Shown piece after piece: positions 47,794 to 58,045 of a stretch of DNA of 64,000 bases. Position 1 is the stretch's first letter; each line of letters begins with the position of its first letter. Below the pieces are notes generated by a model. It was not told the DNA's origin. It did no database searches and saw only the letters and a program-made list of their open reading frames with translations. The translations under genes were made by a program, and so were the position numbers. Source of the stretch: Blasia pusilla (taxonomy: Eukaryota; Marchantiophyta; Marchantiopsida; Blasiales); assembly GCA_050084515.1 (NCBI GenBank), contig CM114273.1, positions 4,960,001 through 5,024,000 on the forward strand. Reading direction: 5' to 3'.

Positions 47794-48405
47794 CTAATGA
47801 AGATAGGTCCATTCCTTGGCTTGAAAGGACATGAGTGTCTGCTGTGATCTAAAAGGCACTTTTGCAAGAAGTACTAGATAGAAGAATCCATTCCATTGAT
47901 GAAGTAGATGGAATTCAATAAATCTAACAATACGGCTAGTTCTACTAACAATATTACCTAAGTTATCTAATCCAAAATTTTTATCACTTGGGCATTTTGG
48001 ATAGGCTTTCAAAATCTCATGGGTAGACCAATAGGCAATGAATGATAGAGTCTCAAGATTGGAAGGTCTATTTGCATATATAGTAGTAGGATGAATACAT
48101 GGTATGGATGCAGATTTGTACAGATAAGTCCTCCTAGAGGGGGAGTTTGAATCAATGTAGTGGACAACCTGAGACCTATAAATAATTGGAATCTGGAGAG
48201 AAGTTAGTGCAGCCTCGGTTGAGGACACATACCTATTTAAAACAACTCCGGAAACAAGACGTAGATTAATGTCATCAAGTCCGCCAAGCCCCAGACATTT
48301 AGTTGATTTAATATCAATATCTAATGACCAGGTAGGCTCTGACTTTAAAGCGTACTTCAGAAAATAAAAGGACCAGTCAACATTTGTCACTCTTTGGATA
48401 TTCAT
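47794..48405 (-). pseudogene. Helitron Rep C-terminal part and Rep-helicase linker
   Basis: Begins NIQRVTNVDWSFYFLKYALK, which aligns with the Helitron catalytic tyrosine block (YLYKYVYKG in other elements); both tyrosines, spaced YxxxY, are present. TSLQIPIIYRSQVVHY matches the conserved stretch before the helicase (LFEFPIHYRSHSV). The frame is open for 203 codons. In the minus strand just upstream, GFPPDINTNPQLFIDPRS shows the sequence linking to the HUH part, with stops. Confidence 0.7.
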
Positions 48406-48618
48406 GCAAGCTCCCCATAGTAAGAGGATGAGTGGATGATAAGGAATGGCATTTATGTGTTCAGCTGAGGCCTAAAGTAGTTCCATTTCATCGAACGCGG
48501 ATCAATGAATAGCTGAGGATTAGTGTTTATATCAGGGGGAAAGCCAATACGGCTTCTATGAGCGCTTCCTAACTATGCAAGCCCCTTTCATGCACCTGTG
48601 CAATTACTTATGAAGCAC

Positions 48619-49038
48619 TTAATCTAAACACAGATTACTTGGACTCATGCATGGTTGGCAACTTGGCAAATGCATGCTTGGGTCAATAGATGGAATGTAT
48701 GTACATATTTTTGATGAAACACACTCAAGATCACTAGGGTCAATCCATAATATCATGTGAGAGTGCAAGCTACCCTTGCCTTGTAGCTGATAACGGAGCA
48801 GATAGTCCAAAACTCTGCCTAATATACGGGGACCTGAAAATATGTATGAAGACAAGAAAGAATGAAGTCGGGTATGGAATAATTGTGCACACTCGGCTGG
48901 AGCATCACGCCAGGTGAATTTGGGGTTGAACTTGGCAAGGATAGACTCTATGTCGGAAAATTCACTCCATCTTGTGGCAAATACTTCATCAGAAGTAAGA
49001 GTCAGGAATAAATGTGGCATACCCCACTTGTGTACCAT
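48619..49038 (-). pseudogene. Helitron Rep nuclease, HUH part
   Basis: Reads KWGMPHLFLTLTSDEVFATR, then LFHTRLHSFLSSYIFSG, VLDYLLRYQLQGKGSLHSHM and ILWID. FxTxT and the HxH in SLHSHMILW are the first two Rep motifs of Helitrons (usually G-LPHAHILLW). Metal-binding histidines are present. The frame ends in a stop before the tyrosine block that follows in the next piece. Confidence 0.8.
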
Positions 49039-49080
49039 AGCCTTTAAGTCTTTCAGATGCTGCCTATGCCAAGCAGGGCT

Positions 49081-49758
49081 TCATGGTATCTGAGGGCTTA
49101 CTGAATACTTGGACAGATGCTGATATAAGCAGACATTACTTAAGTGGGACTTATCTTTAGGGAGGCGGTCTAGTTCTTTATTAAGAATAAATGTCTTAGA
49201 AGTAGAGCATAATGCAATTGACTGTCTGAGGAGGAACATTAGTAAAGGATAAGGTTGATATAAAGAGAATAGACTAAAGAGTTGACGGGTGCGTGCACGA
49301 ATATAGTCAGAGAATGTAGAAGTGCTCTTAAAATAGCAACGATGAAATGGAAACAAAAAAGGAAACGAGGCAGTTTCTAAAGTCAGCTTGGAATCTATAG
49401 ATGTACCATATTCATAAATTAGAAGTTTTTCACGAGAAAATGCATTTGCCCTCAGAGAGATAGAACCATTATCAAATATGTCTATGGATGTTCGTCTCTG
49501 AAAAGGCAAGGAGTAGGCAACATCTTGGAGGATATTAAGGTCGGGATGATAAGGGTCGTGGTGCATGCTATGTGTAACTTTTCCTTTCTCCTGGGAAGCT
49601 TTAATTATCCTCTTGACTGATGATTGTGGTAGAATGACTATGCCAGATGTTGGATTAGGTAACTCTATAAGGGCCCTGTAGTCCCTATACAATGGATTTA
49701 TTTCAAGGTTGATTTGCATCAGCTCTTGGATAGTATTTGATATCCTGCATTCTTCCAA
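49081..49758 (-). pseudogene. Helitron N-terminal domain (Helitron_like_N)
   Basis: Starts ECRISNTIQELMQINLEINP and contains LYEYGTSIDSKLTLETASFP, FLFPFHRCYFKSTSTFSDYI and RARTRQLFSLFSLYQPYPLL. The FPFLFP...DYIRAR block is the hallmark of the domain preceding Rep in plant Helitrons. The frame is open for 225 codons. Confidence 0.75.
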
Positions 49759-49887
49759 ATTGTCATTTGGATGGAGGCTGAATCTAATAAAAGGTGAATC
49801 TAGAAGGGACGTGACTGAAAAAAATCCCCTATGGAAGCCATTGAACTTTTTTTCTACCCCTAACCTAGAGTCTACTACTGAAAGTAG

Positions 49888-50367
49888 CTACAACTGAAGC
49901 GGTTCTACAGCAAGCAACTGCATGATGTAAGTAGGAGTCATGTACACATTAATATGTGTGCAAGGTCCATTTGAGATACAAGTATCACATACATGGAATT
50001 GGCCTGGATGAGGTACTACGTAATCTCTCAGGGATCCATTGCATAATGCATATGGTGGAGTGGTTGGGTCTTCGACAACAGACATTTTGGTTCGGACATT
50101 CCCAAATTGTACAGTTCCACAATAGCCGCAAAAATGCATATCCTTGATTGTTGATAGGCATATAACACGCCACTTATGAAGGTAGGAGTAAGTGCATGAC
50201 CAATCCATGCAATGAGGTCTACAACTAGTTTTCTTCAGATGGGTAATCCTAGCACGAGCATGTTCTCGGAGTTTAGCTAATCTTGCTTTCTTGAGGCCTA
50301 GCATCCCTCTCATATGACCTCTCTTTGAACCTGGCCCGTGAACTTGAGTTGGTTCCCTTCCCATCAC
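49888..50367 (-). pseudogene. Helitron N-terminal zinc-binding region
   Basis: Basic start (GSKRGHMRGMLGLKKARLAK) with alternating CxxC and CxH pairs: CRPHCMDWSC, HFCGYCGTVQF, FHVCDTCISNGPCTH. Such cysteine- and histidine-rich regions precede the Helitron_like_N domain. The initiation codon is not certain. Confidence 0.5.
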
Positions 50368-50705
50368 AGAGAGTAGCAGATTGGTTACCTTCTATGTGGA
50401 ACCTACAAGTAGACTAGTAAGAGCGAGCTCAGGCACAATTGATATTATTCCTTCACTTGGCATTCCTAAAATATAGGTGAAGGTGAACAAGTATGAAAAT
50501 CCACAACATCAAATGAGGATATAGAAATTGGATATAAGAAAAGAAAAAGATTTGAGATTGGGTAGCAATAAGATGAAGAATGAACATAATAGAACAAGAA
50601 AATGTAGAGTAGTATGCATGATAAACAGATATACGTTGGAGACTTTGCCCTGATGATTTCCTTTGTTGGAGATGACTGGTGTGGATATGGGTGAATGTCA
50701 GGCAC

Positions 50706-50915
50706 TCAAGTCTTATATGCACATGAGTCTGCAACAGAGGTCTGCAATGGTGAGATTGTAGTTAGAATGATGTTGTAGGCTTGGTAATAGCACTTCCCGC
50801 AGATGTAGCCTCCCTCCCATATCAACCCCTTTCTAGTCTGAATCATTTGTTGAGATGGTACTCTAAACCTAAAGATGCGGCTACCATGTACTACACAGTG
50901 GGACCACATGCACTC
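50706..50915 (-). pseudogene. Possible first exon of the Helitron protein
   Basis: Reads SHCVVHGSRIFRFRVPSQQM and EGGYICGKCYYQAYN, another C/H pair and CxxC unit. It has the same orientation and lies 5' of the zinc-binding region, with non-coding sequence between. It may be a first exon. Confidence 0.3.
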
Positions 50916-50992
50916 AAAAGGGAGTAGTGCTCACTCAGAGGAATCTGATGAAAAGTTGTGCAAGGTACACGTTGAGGGAGGGAGTCTGCGGC

Positions 50993-51190
50993 TCTGATGT
51001 TCATATGCCTTATTTGCCGCTGGCCTTCATATACAAGAGTATGAATTGCCTCAAGGAAACTCATTTTGGTGCTGGGGTAGGATTTTTCCGAGGAGATATT
51101 TTGAAGTTGTTGGAGGATTTGGAAGCTCTGAAACCAACGATGTTTTCGAGCATCCCATGCATGTACAACCAGATCTACGATAAAATTTAA
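50993..51190 (+). pseudogene. Long-chain acyl-CoA synthetase gene fragment
   Basis: SDVHMPYLPLAFIYKSMNCL, then HFGAGVGFFRGDILKLLEDL and EALKPTMFSSIPCMYNQIYD match the LACS (AMP-binding) block SDVHISYLPLAHIYER...GVAVGFYQGDNLKLMEDL...LRPTVFCSVPRLYNRIY. Only about 65 residues are present, ending in a TAA. The H of PLAH is F and other changes exist, so it is a drifting fragment, not a gene. It lies between the Helitron and the gypsy integrase and runs in the integrase direction, so one of these elements probably captured it. Confidence 0.7.
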
Positions 51191-51199
51191 ACCACAGTA

Positions 51200-52496
51200 A
51201 AAAGCTCCGTGGACTCAAGCCGCATCTTTTGCACAGAGCACGACTAATGCAGCATGCCCACGAGGATTTGGGTCACTTTGGGGTGAAGCAGACATACAAC
51301 TTGCTCCAGATTCAGTATTGGTGGCAAGGCATGCAGACTGACGTTCAGCAGTTTGTTGCCAGGTGAATTGTGTGTGATCGGGTCCGAGCATCGTTCAATG
51401 CTCCAACTCCACAATTGCATCCATTACCGATCATGGGCTTAGGGTATAGATGGAGTTTGGATTTTGCAAGACCTTTGCCTTTGACGGAGCGTAATAGTCG
51501 TTATGTGTTGGTGATGGTCGAGCACTTCTCGAAGTGGATCGAGTTGGTTGCATTTCCTGACAAAGCGAGTGAGGGAGTAGCTTATGCCTTCCTTGACAGA
51601 GTGCTGAGTCATTATGGCGCACTGGCTGAGATGTTGACAGACCAGGGTAACGAGTTTTGCAGTGAGTTCCTGGCCTTGTGTGATCAAGCGTTGATCGACC
51701 ACCGCACGACTTCGCGAGACCATCCCGAGGCGGATGGATTAGCGGAGAGAGTTGTGCAGACGGTGAAGAGGGATTTACGCATGTATGGCTTGCAAAGAGG
51801 TCACATAGGAGATTGGGACTTCCAGTTTCCGTGGTTAGCGATGGGATATAGATTCAGCAGACAAACATCCTTAGCGTCTTTTCACCGTACTTGCTACTTT
51901 ATGGTCGAGAGCCAAATTTACTTGCGGCCATTCGTCAAGATGTTGGTGAGGTCCTAGATCTTGATAACCCACATGTATGGATGCGAGCATGTTCTCAGAG
52001 GGCTGAGTTGTTTCAAAGAGTGATGCCCATGACGTTCGAGAACTTGGCGATTACGCAGCATCGAGATACGTTGAGGTATGCGAATATTTGGGGTGGTGGT
52101 TATCGACCAACTATCCGAAGGTTTCATCAGGAAGATTATGTCTACTTGCAACATACGACACCGAAAACGTTGGATGTGACTGCACGACGCACTATCCTGA
52201 GAGTGCGTGACGTTTTGGCCTCCGGTGATCTCTTGCTGGAGGGACGCGATGGTATGGTATGGAAGGACCATGTGCGTAATTGTGCGCCATTTCACCTTCC
52301 TAACATTGATGGTATAGTAGATCCGAGCTCAGCAGTAGTTCTTGCAGGCTTGCATTGTATGTTGTGTGGTTCTACTCGTGGTGCGGCCACGATGCTAGTC
52401 TGTGATGGATGTTCGAGAGGTTGGCATATGGCATGTCTGACGTCACCTCTCACTAGGATTCCTCGGGGACGATGGATGTATCCCAGATGTACATAG
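51200..52496 (+). pseudogene. Ty3/gypsy integrase with C-terminal PHD finger
   Basis: The zinc-binding N-terminus reads LMQHAHEDLGHFGVKQTYNL then R-stop-IVCDRVRA (the first Cys of the HHCC set has become TGA). The core has WSLDFARPLPL, MLTDQGNEF and EADGLAERVVQTVKRDL, so D, D and E are all present. A frame break lies near 51,890-51,955. The C-terminal part has YRPTIRRFHQEDYVYLQ and ILRVRDVLASGDLLLEGRDG, then a PHD-type finger LHCMLCG, ATMLVCDGCSRGWHMACLTS, PRGRWMYPRCT. One zinc Cys is Y here, but the second copy (52,811-53,300) has it intact (WMCPRC). Most plant gypsy elements with an extra reader domain carry a chromodomain here; a PHD finger may likewise guide integration to modified histones. 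Confidence 0.8.
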
Positions 52497-52684
52497 AGGA
52501 GATACTAGGTAGGTTTTGATTTCGAATGTTTCTGTGACATGGATGACAGGAAGGCGACTAACGATGGGGCCACATGAGCACCTGGCCTTTATGCTCTTAG
52601 CGTCCTAGAGATGTATGTCGTGGTAGGTAGGGATAGATGACTATCTGGAATTAGAGGGACCTAACCACAAGCTAGGGGGGCAAT
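52497..52684 (+). other. Gypsy 3' untranslated region with polypurine tract
   Basis: Non-coding. It ends AGCTAGGGGGGCAAT immediately before TGGAGATATTTTGG. A G-rich tract next to TG is the usual polypurine primer at the 3' LTR boundary. The same arrangement recurs at 53,457-53,471. Confidence 0.55.
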
Positions 52685-52810
52685 TGGAGATATTTTGGTA
52701 CTTCTCGCCTCTGTGTATGAATGCTATGAGTTAGCATGGGATCGTCTGTGTTTGTGTGTGTGTTCGATGACAGCGATGTATATTGTATAGCGATGTGTAT
52801 GCTCACGACA
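52685..52810 (+). repeat. Terminal repeat, copy b (TG...CA)
   Basis: Opens TGGAGATATTTTGGTACTTC after the polypurine tract and closes CTCACGACA. Other copies are 10,421-10,540, 53,471-53,586 and 54,118-54,233; all end at the same ACGACA/ACGATA boundary, after which flanks differ. Confidence 0.6.
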
Positions 52811-53300
52811 AGTTGTTTCGGAGAGTGATGCCCATGGCGTTTGAGAACTTGGCAATTGGCAGCATCGGGATACGTTGAGGTATGCAACTATTCGGGGAGG
52901 TGGTTATCGACCTACTATCCGGAGGTTTCATCAGAGAGACTATATCTACTTGCAACAGACAGCACCCATGACGTTTGATATTACTACAGGGCGCACCATC
53001 TTGAGAGTGCGTGAGATTTTACCACCCAGTGTTATCTTATTGGAGGGACGTGATGGTATGATTTGGAAGGACCATGTGCGTAAATGTGCGTCATGTCATC
53101 TTACGAACATTGATGGTACAGTTGATCCGAGCTTAGCAGTAGTTCCTGCAAGCTTGCGATGTATGTTATGTGGTTTTGCCCGTAGTGAAACCATTATGCT
53201 AGTCTGTGATGGATGTTCGAGAGGATAGCATATGGCATGTCTGACAAGGGTTCCTCAGGGACAATGGATGTGTCCTAGATGTACATATAGTAGGTAGTTC
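52811..53300 (+). pseudogene. Second copy of the gypsy integrase tail with PHD finger
   Basis: Reads YRPTIRRFHQRDYIYLQQ, ILRVREILPPSVILLEGRDG and KDHVRKCASCHLTNIDGTVD, then CMLCGFARSETIMLVCDGCS. A TAG replaces the Trp before the zinc His, followed by HMACLTRVPQGQWMCPRCT. It is the tandem copy of the previous gene's end. Together the two copies show a complete C4HC3 pattern. Confidence 0.75.
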
Positions 53301-53470
53301 TAGATCCTAACTTGTGTCTATGACATGGATGACAAGAAGGTGACTAACGATGGGGCAACATGAGCATCCGGCTTTTTTTCTCTTGGCATCCAAGAGATGA
53401 ATATCATGGTAGGTAGGGATAGATGGCTATTTGGGATTAGAGGGACCTAACCACCAGCTAGGGGGGCGAT

Positions 53471-54233
53471 TGGAGATATTTTGGTACTTCTTTTCTCATT
53501 GTTTTGATGCCATGAGTTAGCATGGGATCGTGCGTATGTTTGTCGACAGCGATGTATGTTGTGTAGCGATGTGTATGCACACGACAGTTGTCATGAATTT
53601 TTAGGATAAATCAGAGAGATCAGGTAGAATGCCTTTGCAAGTAATGAAGGACAAGCCCACGAGGTTGAGGATGACATGCTGAGGTCTTGGGAAATCTGAG
53701 AGAGCAGGTTTTCCCTTCGTTTCGGCTCATTTGGAGCCATATAGAAAAACTTACTATTTTGGGTAAGTTTCCATATTTTATATAGTTGAATTTCCACTTT
53801 GGGAAGTGATCCTTGACCCGCTATAGTAGGTCAAGAACCAAGGAGGTGACGTGCGAGTGTAGATTACCGAGGAAAGAGTTTGGGAGAGGGAAGGGGGTAT
53901 GTATACGTAAAGGAGAGAGAGCTTGAGAGCTCATTCTCTCTTTGTTGAACCTCTTGGCATGAGGCGGCGGAGCTATATGGTCCCTTGCCTTATGAGTGTA
54001 ATTAGCCTCTCATTTCGAGTGTGGGTTTGATTTGACATTGAGAGAGACATGTGAGAGTGCACACTTTTGAGAGCTATGGTGTTGAGAGAGATTGGATCTT
54101 GATTTATTGGAGATATTTTGGTACTTCTTGTGTCGTTGTTTGGATGCCATAAGTTAGCATGGGATCGTGCGTATTTGTGTGTATATTTATCGACAACGAT
54201 GTAACTTATGTAGCGATGTGTATGCGTACGACA
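53471..54233 (+). mobile_element. LTR-leader-LTR structure (TRIM-like), 763 bp
   Basis: Two 116-bp copies of the terminal repeat (53,471-53,586 and 54,118-54,233), each TG...CA, enclose 531 bp without coding capacity. The enclosed segment is also found at 9,969-10,420. The left repeat doubles as the 3' repeat of the duplicated gypsy end, so the structure could be a deletion product or a non-autonomous (TRIM-type) element. Alternatively the true LTR is longer and contains the 116-bp unit twice. No primer-binding site was confidently recognised. Confidence 0.45.
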
Positions 54234-54234
54234 T

Positions 54235-54652
54235 GGGGTTTAATTTTATAGGTGGGAGTTATATTTATGGGAGAGTGGTTTAGTGGTGATTTTGGGTATG
54301 TGAGGAATTGGTTAAAAATTATTAGTAATTATTATTAGAAGTAGTGGGATTTAATTTGATTGGTGAGGGTTATATGTATGGGAGAGTGGTTTAGTGATGA
54401 TTTTATGTATGTGAGGAATGAATTAAAACTTATTAGTAATTATTACAGGAAGTAGTGGGATTTAAATTGATTGGTGGGGGTTATATTTATGGGGGAGTGG
54501 TTTAGTGGTGATTTTATGTATGTGAAGAGTGGGTTAAAACTTGGGTAATAATTATGTTAGGAAGTAATAGGATTTAGTTTGATTGATGGGGATTATATTT
54601 ATGGTGGGAGTGGTTTAGTGATGATTTTATCTGTGTGAGGAGTGGGTTAAAA
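54235..54652 (+). repeat. Minisatellite, about 111-bp unit, nearly four copies
   Basis: Units start near 54,235, 54,346, 54,457 and 54,569 with GGGATTTAATTTGATTGGTG-like sequence, followed by GTTATATTTATGGGAGAGTG, GTTTAGTGATGATTTT and ATGTGAGGAGTGGGTTAAAA. Copies are 80-90% alike by eye. It lies just inside a Helitron-like 3' end. Confidence 0.8.
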
Positions 54653-54717
54653 AAAATATCCATTCTTTAATTTCTTTTTTTTTCTAATAATTTTTTACAA
54701 TAATATCTCTTTTGGTA

Positions 54718-54740
54718 CATAACACGGGCATGCTAACTAG
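54718..54740 (+). mobile_element. Helitron 3' terminus (plus orientation)
   Basis: ACATAACACGGGCATGCTAA then CTAG (54,737-54,740) followed by T. It matches the end at 32,281 (GCATGCTAACTAG, then TG) and resembles the ACGGGCATTCTCACTAG of the other family. The matching 5' end was not found. Confidence 0.45.
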
Positions 54741-55959
54741 TGCTCTATGTAATATGTCAATTCACTACACAATCGTACGGATCATTAGTTTTGGTCACCC
54801 TTGGCCTACAAACCTGTTTATATGTTTAGAAACAATTTTATATGTAAATTAATTGCTCAATTTTATATGTGAGTTATATGAACAAATATTTCAATTTTGT
54901 AAAGACACACGTGCAAACCAAATTATTGATTTGTTATACCAATCCACTTGGCTATTATTTTGGATGGCTACTGTAAAATCAACATTCCATATTCACGAAC
55001 ATCAACTCGTTTGATAGCCGAAACATAGTTGGGTGTTCTCATTTACATAAGTCCACTCCTTTGCATACTTTACACATACTAGTGAGAATGCCCGTGCGAT
55101 GCACCGGCATCAAATTTTACACTGAAATAAATTTTTAATTTATTTTTAAGTAATAACATACATCCAATATCACACCCAACCTGCGTGCACTCAGATTCGA
55201 GCATGCAACTTCCCAATCCTCTGGCCTTCAACCCACGAACGTTCCATACTGTCCACCATGGCCGGTAGACGATATAGTCTCTACTTATAAGATCCTATGT
55301 GATCCTCAGAAAAAAGTTTGTAAATTAATGGTCTGCATGGGACTTTCTTGTGTTCAATCCAAAGGACTTCCAGGAATACACTCTCCAACCAATGAAGAAT
55401 ATGACCCTCTCCAACCAATTTTCCCACCTTGGCTCTTCGCCTGTCGCTCAGAGAGTTGGAACCATGCTATCGAACCTGCTACCGCGCAACCAAAACACAT
55501 AGGGCCGTCGCTCGGAAGACCCAATCAGTTGTGAGTAGACTTTCAGGTGCAGGAGTAATGAAGTACATGTGTGCAAGAGGAGGTGAACGTAAGGTCCAAA
55601 ATTGTAGTCTCACAATTTAGAGAGGGATAGTTGCTAGTGAGCAAGTTAACTAAATCAGTAGTTGGTAATGACAATGGTAAAGCATGCACTGGACCGGAGA
55701 AGAGATAATTTTTGGCTCATAATTACGACAAGATCTGACTTGGCACCCACCAAGAAAATTTTGTTAGAAGCTAGGATAGGAAAAATGACAGCCCAATTGC
55801 ATAGAAGCATTTTGTGCAATTGCGAATTCCATATTGGGTGATTGCAAAGTACATTTTACAAGAAACCACAATAAGGTTCACCGTGGTGTCACACACATGG
55901 AACTTTACGTGCTTGAGTTGGCTCAACTGCTTCTTGAGCGCACACATATTTCCTTAGCT

Positions 55960-56556
55960 GGCATTGCAGTCGATATTGCTGGTGGGCACGAACTTGAATG
56001 TGGACTTGAAGTTGAAGAGAGCATCCATGATCATATTGACAAAGGAGGGGGTCATCCACCAGAAGGTGGATTCATCCCGATTCCGGCTCTGTACGCCTTG
56101 GGGCACCGTTAGCCACATGGACATCCATGCGAGGCGCCGGAGGATGAGGTTGTAAGCGAGGCCGGCGAAGAGTTGGCGACTTTCGAGGTCAAACTCGATT
56201 CGGAATCGACTTTGAAGATTAGAGCACTGAACATGGTTGAGACAAGTATGACGTTCACAATGGAGAGGAAGTAATATCGTGAGTGCCACAAGTAGAGGAC
56301 TTTGAGGTCAAAGTTGAGTTTGTTTTTCCTATCGAGCATGACTTTCCATGTGGCTTGGGATTGCTGCATTAATTGCTCCTTGGCCCCATCTTGTGCGCTG
56401 CTTGATGTATCCTTCAAATGTCCACGGCGTAAGTCCGATTTGCAACTTCTCGCTTAGGTAGACTGATCTGAAGCCTTCCTTGACCAGAGCATAAGCGGTG
56501 GTGGTGTCTTCAGTGATCGATTGAGCTTGGAATCCGCCTATTTGGTTAAGATGCTC
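55960..56556 (-). pseudogene. Family-2 glycosyltransferase (cellulose-synthase-like) C-terminal fragment
   Basis: From an acceptor-like CTCTGCAG the frame reads EHLNQIGGFQAQSITEDTTT, AYALVKEGFRSVYLSEKLQI and GLTPWTFEGYIKQRTRWGQG. IGGF, the TED motif and QxxRW are the conserved acceptor and catalytic blocks of processive GT2 synthases; the wording is closer to bacterial or fungal-type cellulose/hyaluronan-like synthases than to plant CESA (QVLRW). A frame change follows directly, then KLNFDLKVLYLWHSRYYFLS, and after a second one ESRQLFAGLAYNLILRRLAW with membrane-like segments and FWWMTPSFVNMIMDALFNFK. The N-terminal D motifs are not found. It is a dead fragment inside a Helitron. Confidence 0.7.
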
Positions 56557-57231
56557 CTGCAGAGCAAGTGAGAAATGCACAGAGCTGAAAATTCATAGTT
56601 ATAGACATCGTTCTCCGATCGTTCCATCGATATGAGCCCCAATGTCTGTCGAGCGTTCAGAAACCGTGAGGAGGGTTGTTTGCAGAACGCTTCATATTCT
56701 TGTTCACGCTAATTATGATTTGATTGCGTGAATTAAACCAATTCATCTCTTGGTTAGCCTTCCACTGACCGGATTGCATGTTACAAGTTGAACCCAAGAG
56801 CACCCTCGAAATTAGAGTATAGATATCTTGGTTAAAAAAACCCAACAGATTGTAACAATTCTAAACGCACATTAACATGCTCAAAATGCCTCTAGTCCTG
56901 CCTAAACCGTAGGGTTCAGGATAACCCTTTCCCTGTCTTTCATTCAAAGAGGAGCCCAAGGCCCCCACGCTCTGCACTGTTTTTGCCTCACTGATTAACA
57001 ATCGGCCAATGGACATGCAAACAGCACCTCCCATTTTTTGGCAATCATCACAGAAATGGACCAAGCTTTTCAGAGAAATTTGTCTTCCCGCAGTCTGCAG
57101 CCTGATCTGGAGGAGGACCGTGCGCTAGGACGCACATGGACGGTATAGAGAAATGTTCTGACGTCTGTAGCCAATTGATATATCTGGAAGGTTTTGAAAT
57201 TTGATCCTGTGATTCAACAGGGAGAGCGGGC

Positions 57232-57626
57232 ATGGCGCTCCTCCGGCGCAGCAGAAGTAGTGGGAGAGGAGAAGAGCCAAAGGAGCCTTTAGCTCATGAT
57301 CATTTTGTGACCGTTTGTTCTCCGGAGACACGATGGTCACGACATGAGCAGGTGGAGCACATGAGCGGCCGATCATCATGTGGAAGCAATGTGGACGCAC
57401 AGCTAAGGGAAAACTTGTCAGCTATTCCGGTGGTGAACTTTACTGCATCGACCAAGAGGTGTTCGTTGAAACCAAATGGACTGTGCACGATCGGAGCATT
57501 AGTTTGACTGGATGCTTGAATTGTGAAACCTTCACTTTACTCCTTGGACGATCGGTTTCCGTCTCACGATGCCGATTTCCCAACCACGTGGGGATCACGT
57601 GCAATAGTGAGGTGAATTCCTATTGA
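57232..57626 (+). other. Overlapping reading frames without recognised family
   Basis: Two plus-strand frames (starting at 57,232 and 57,378) and one on the minus strand overlap here with non-random composition. They lie inside the Helitron and may be further captured exons, but I recognise no domain. Confidence 0.2.
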
Positions 57627-57932
57627 CGCGGATTGCAGAGGACGACAAATATGTAGTGTCATCTACAATTGGACAGTCGTGGTTCTCAAAGAGAAGTCCA
57701 TTGTGTCAGTTTAACGAAGACGCGATTCCAATTTTACTGCACAATTCCAATTTTCAGACCGCTGCAACATTTTGCCGAATCGAGGGGGACGACAAGGCGT
57801 AGTTCGATTGGATTGACGTTGATGTTGAGACGTCGACGAATTATCCGCAAATATCTTGAATTCAAATGTTAGTATCGATTCTCTAAATGGTAAGAAGTCT
57901 ACGGCGGGAAACCTTTTGTCCTTGTAACTGGA

Positions 57933-58045
57933 GACGAAAGCGTGCTATCAGGCAATTTGCACTCGGTCCCATGGGAGATCAGGAGAACGAGCCTGATAGC
58001 GCGTTTTCGTCTTTGGCAACCTCTACTTCAGGAAGTAGAGGTTGC
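57933..58045. repeat. Nested foldback: 21-bp inverted repeat next to a 14-bp perfect hairpin
   Basis: 57,933-57,953 and 57,991-58,011 are inverted copies (19 of 21 match; core GCTATCAGGC and GCCTGATAGC). Immediately after, GCAACCTCTACTTC (58,016-58,029) and GAAGTAGAGGTTGC (58,032-58,045) form a perfect 14-bp stem with a 2-base loop. Inside the Helitron; function unknown. Confidence 0.75.

Larger units (their letters stand above)
42829..50915 (-). mobile_element. Autonomous-type RepHel Helitron (degenerate), about 8 kb
   Basis: On the minus strand the order is zinc-binding N-terminal frames, Helitron_like_N region, Rep domain with HUH and two tyrosines, PIF1-type helicase, then an accessory protein. 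The 3' end is probably CTAG at 42,832-42,829, preceded by a small hairpin (GCGG...CCGC) and ACA, and followed by T. The 5' end was not identified; it lies above 50,909. Several stops and frame breaks show that this copy is no longer active. Individual parts are listed separately. Confidence 0.7.
52006..53586 (+). repeat. Tandem duplication of the gypsy 3' end, 0.8-kb unit
   Basis: Unit A (52,006-52,810) and unit B (52,811-53,586) each run from AGTTGTTTC through the integrase tail, PHD finger, polypurine tract and terminal repeat. They are diverged but collinear. The junction follows the terminal repeat exactly (CACGACA then AGTTG). Confidence 0.8.
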
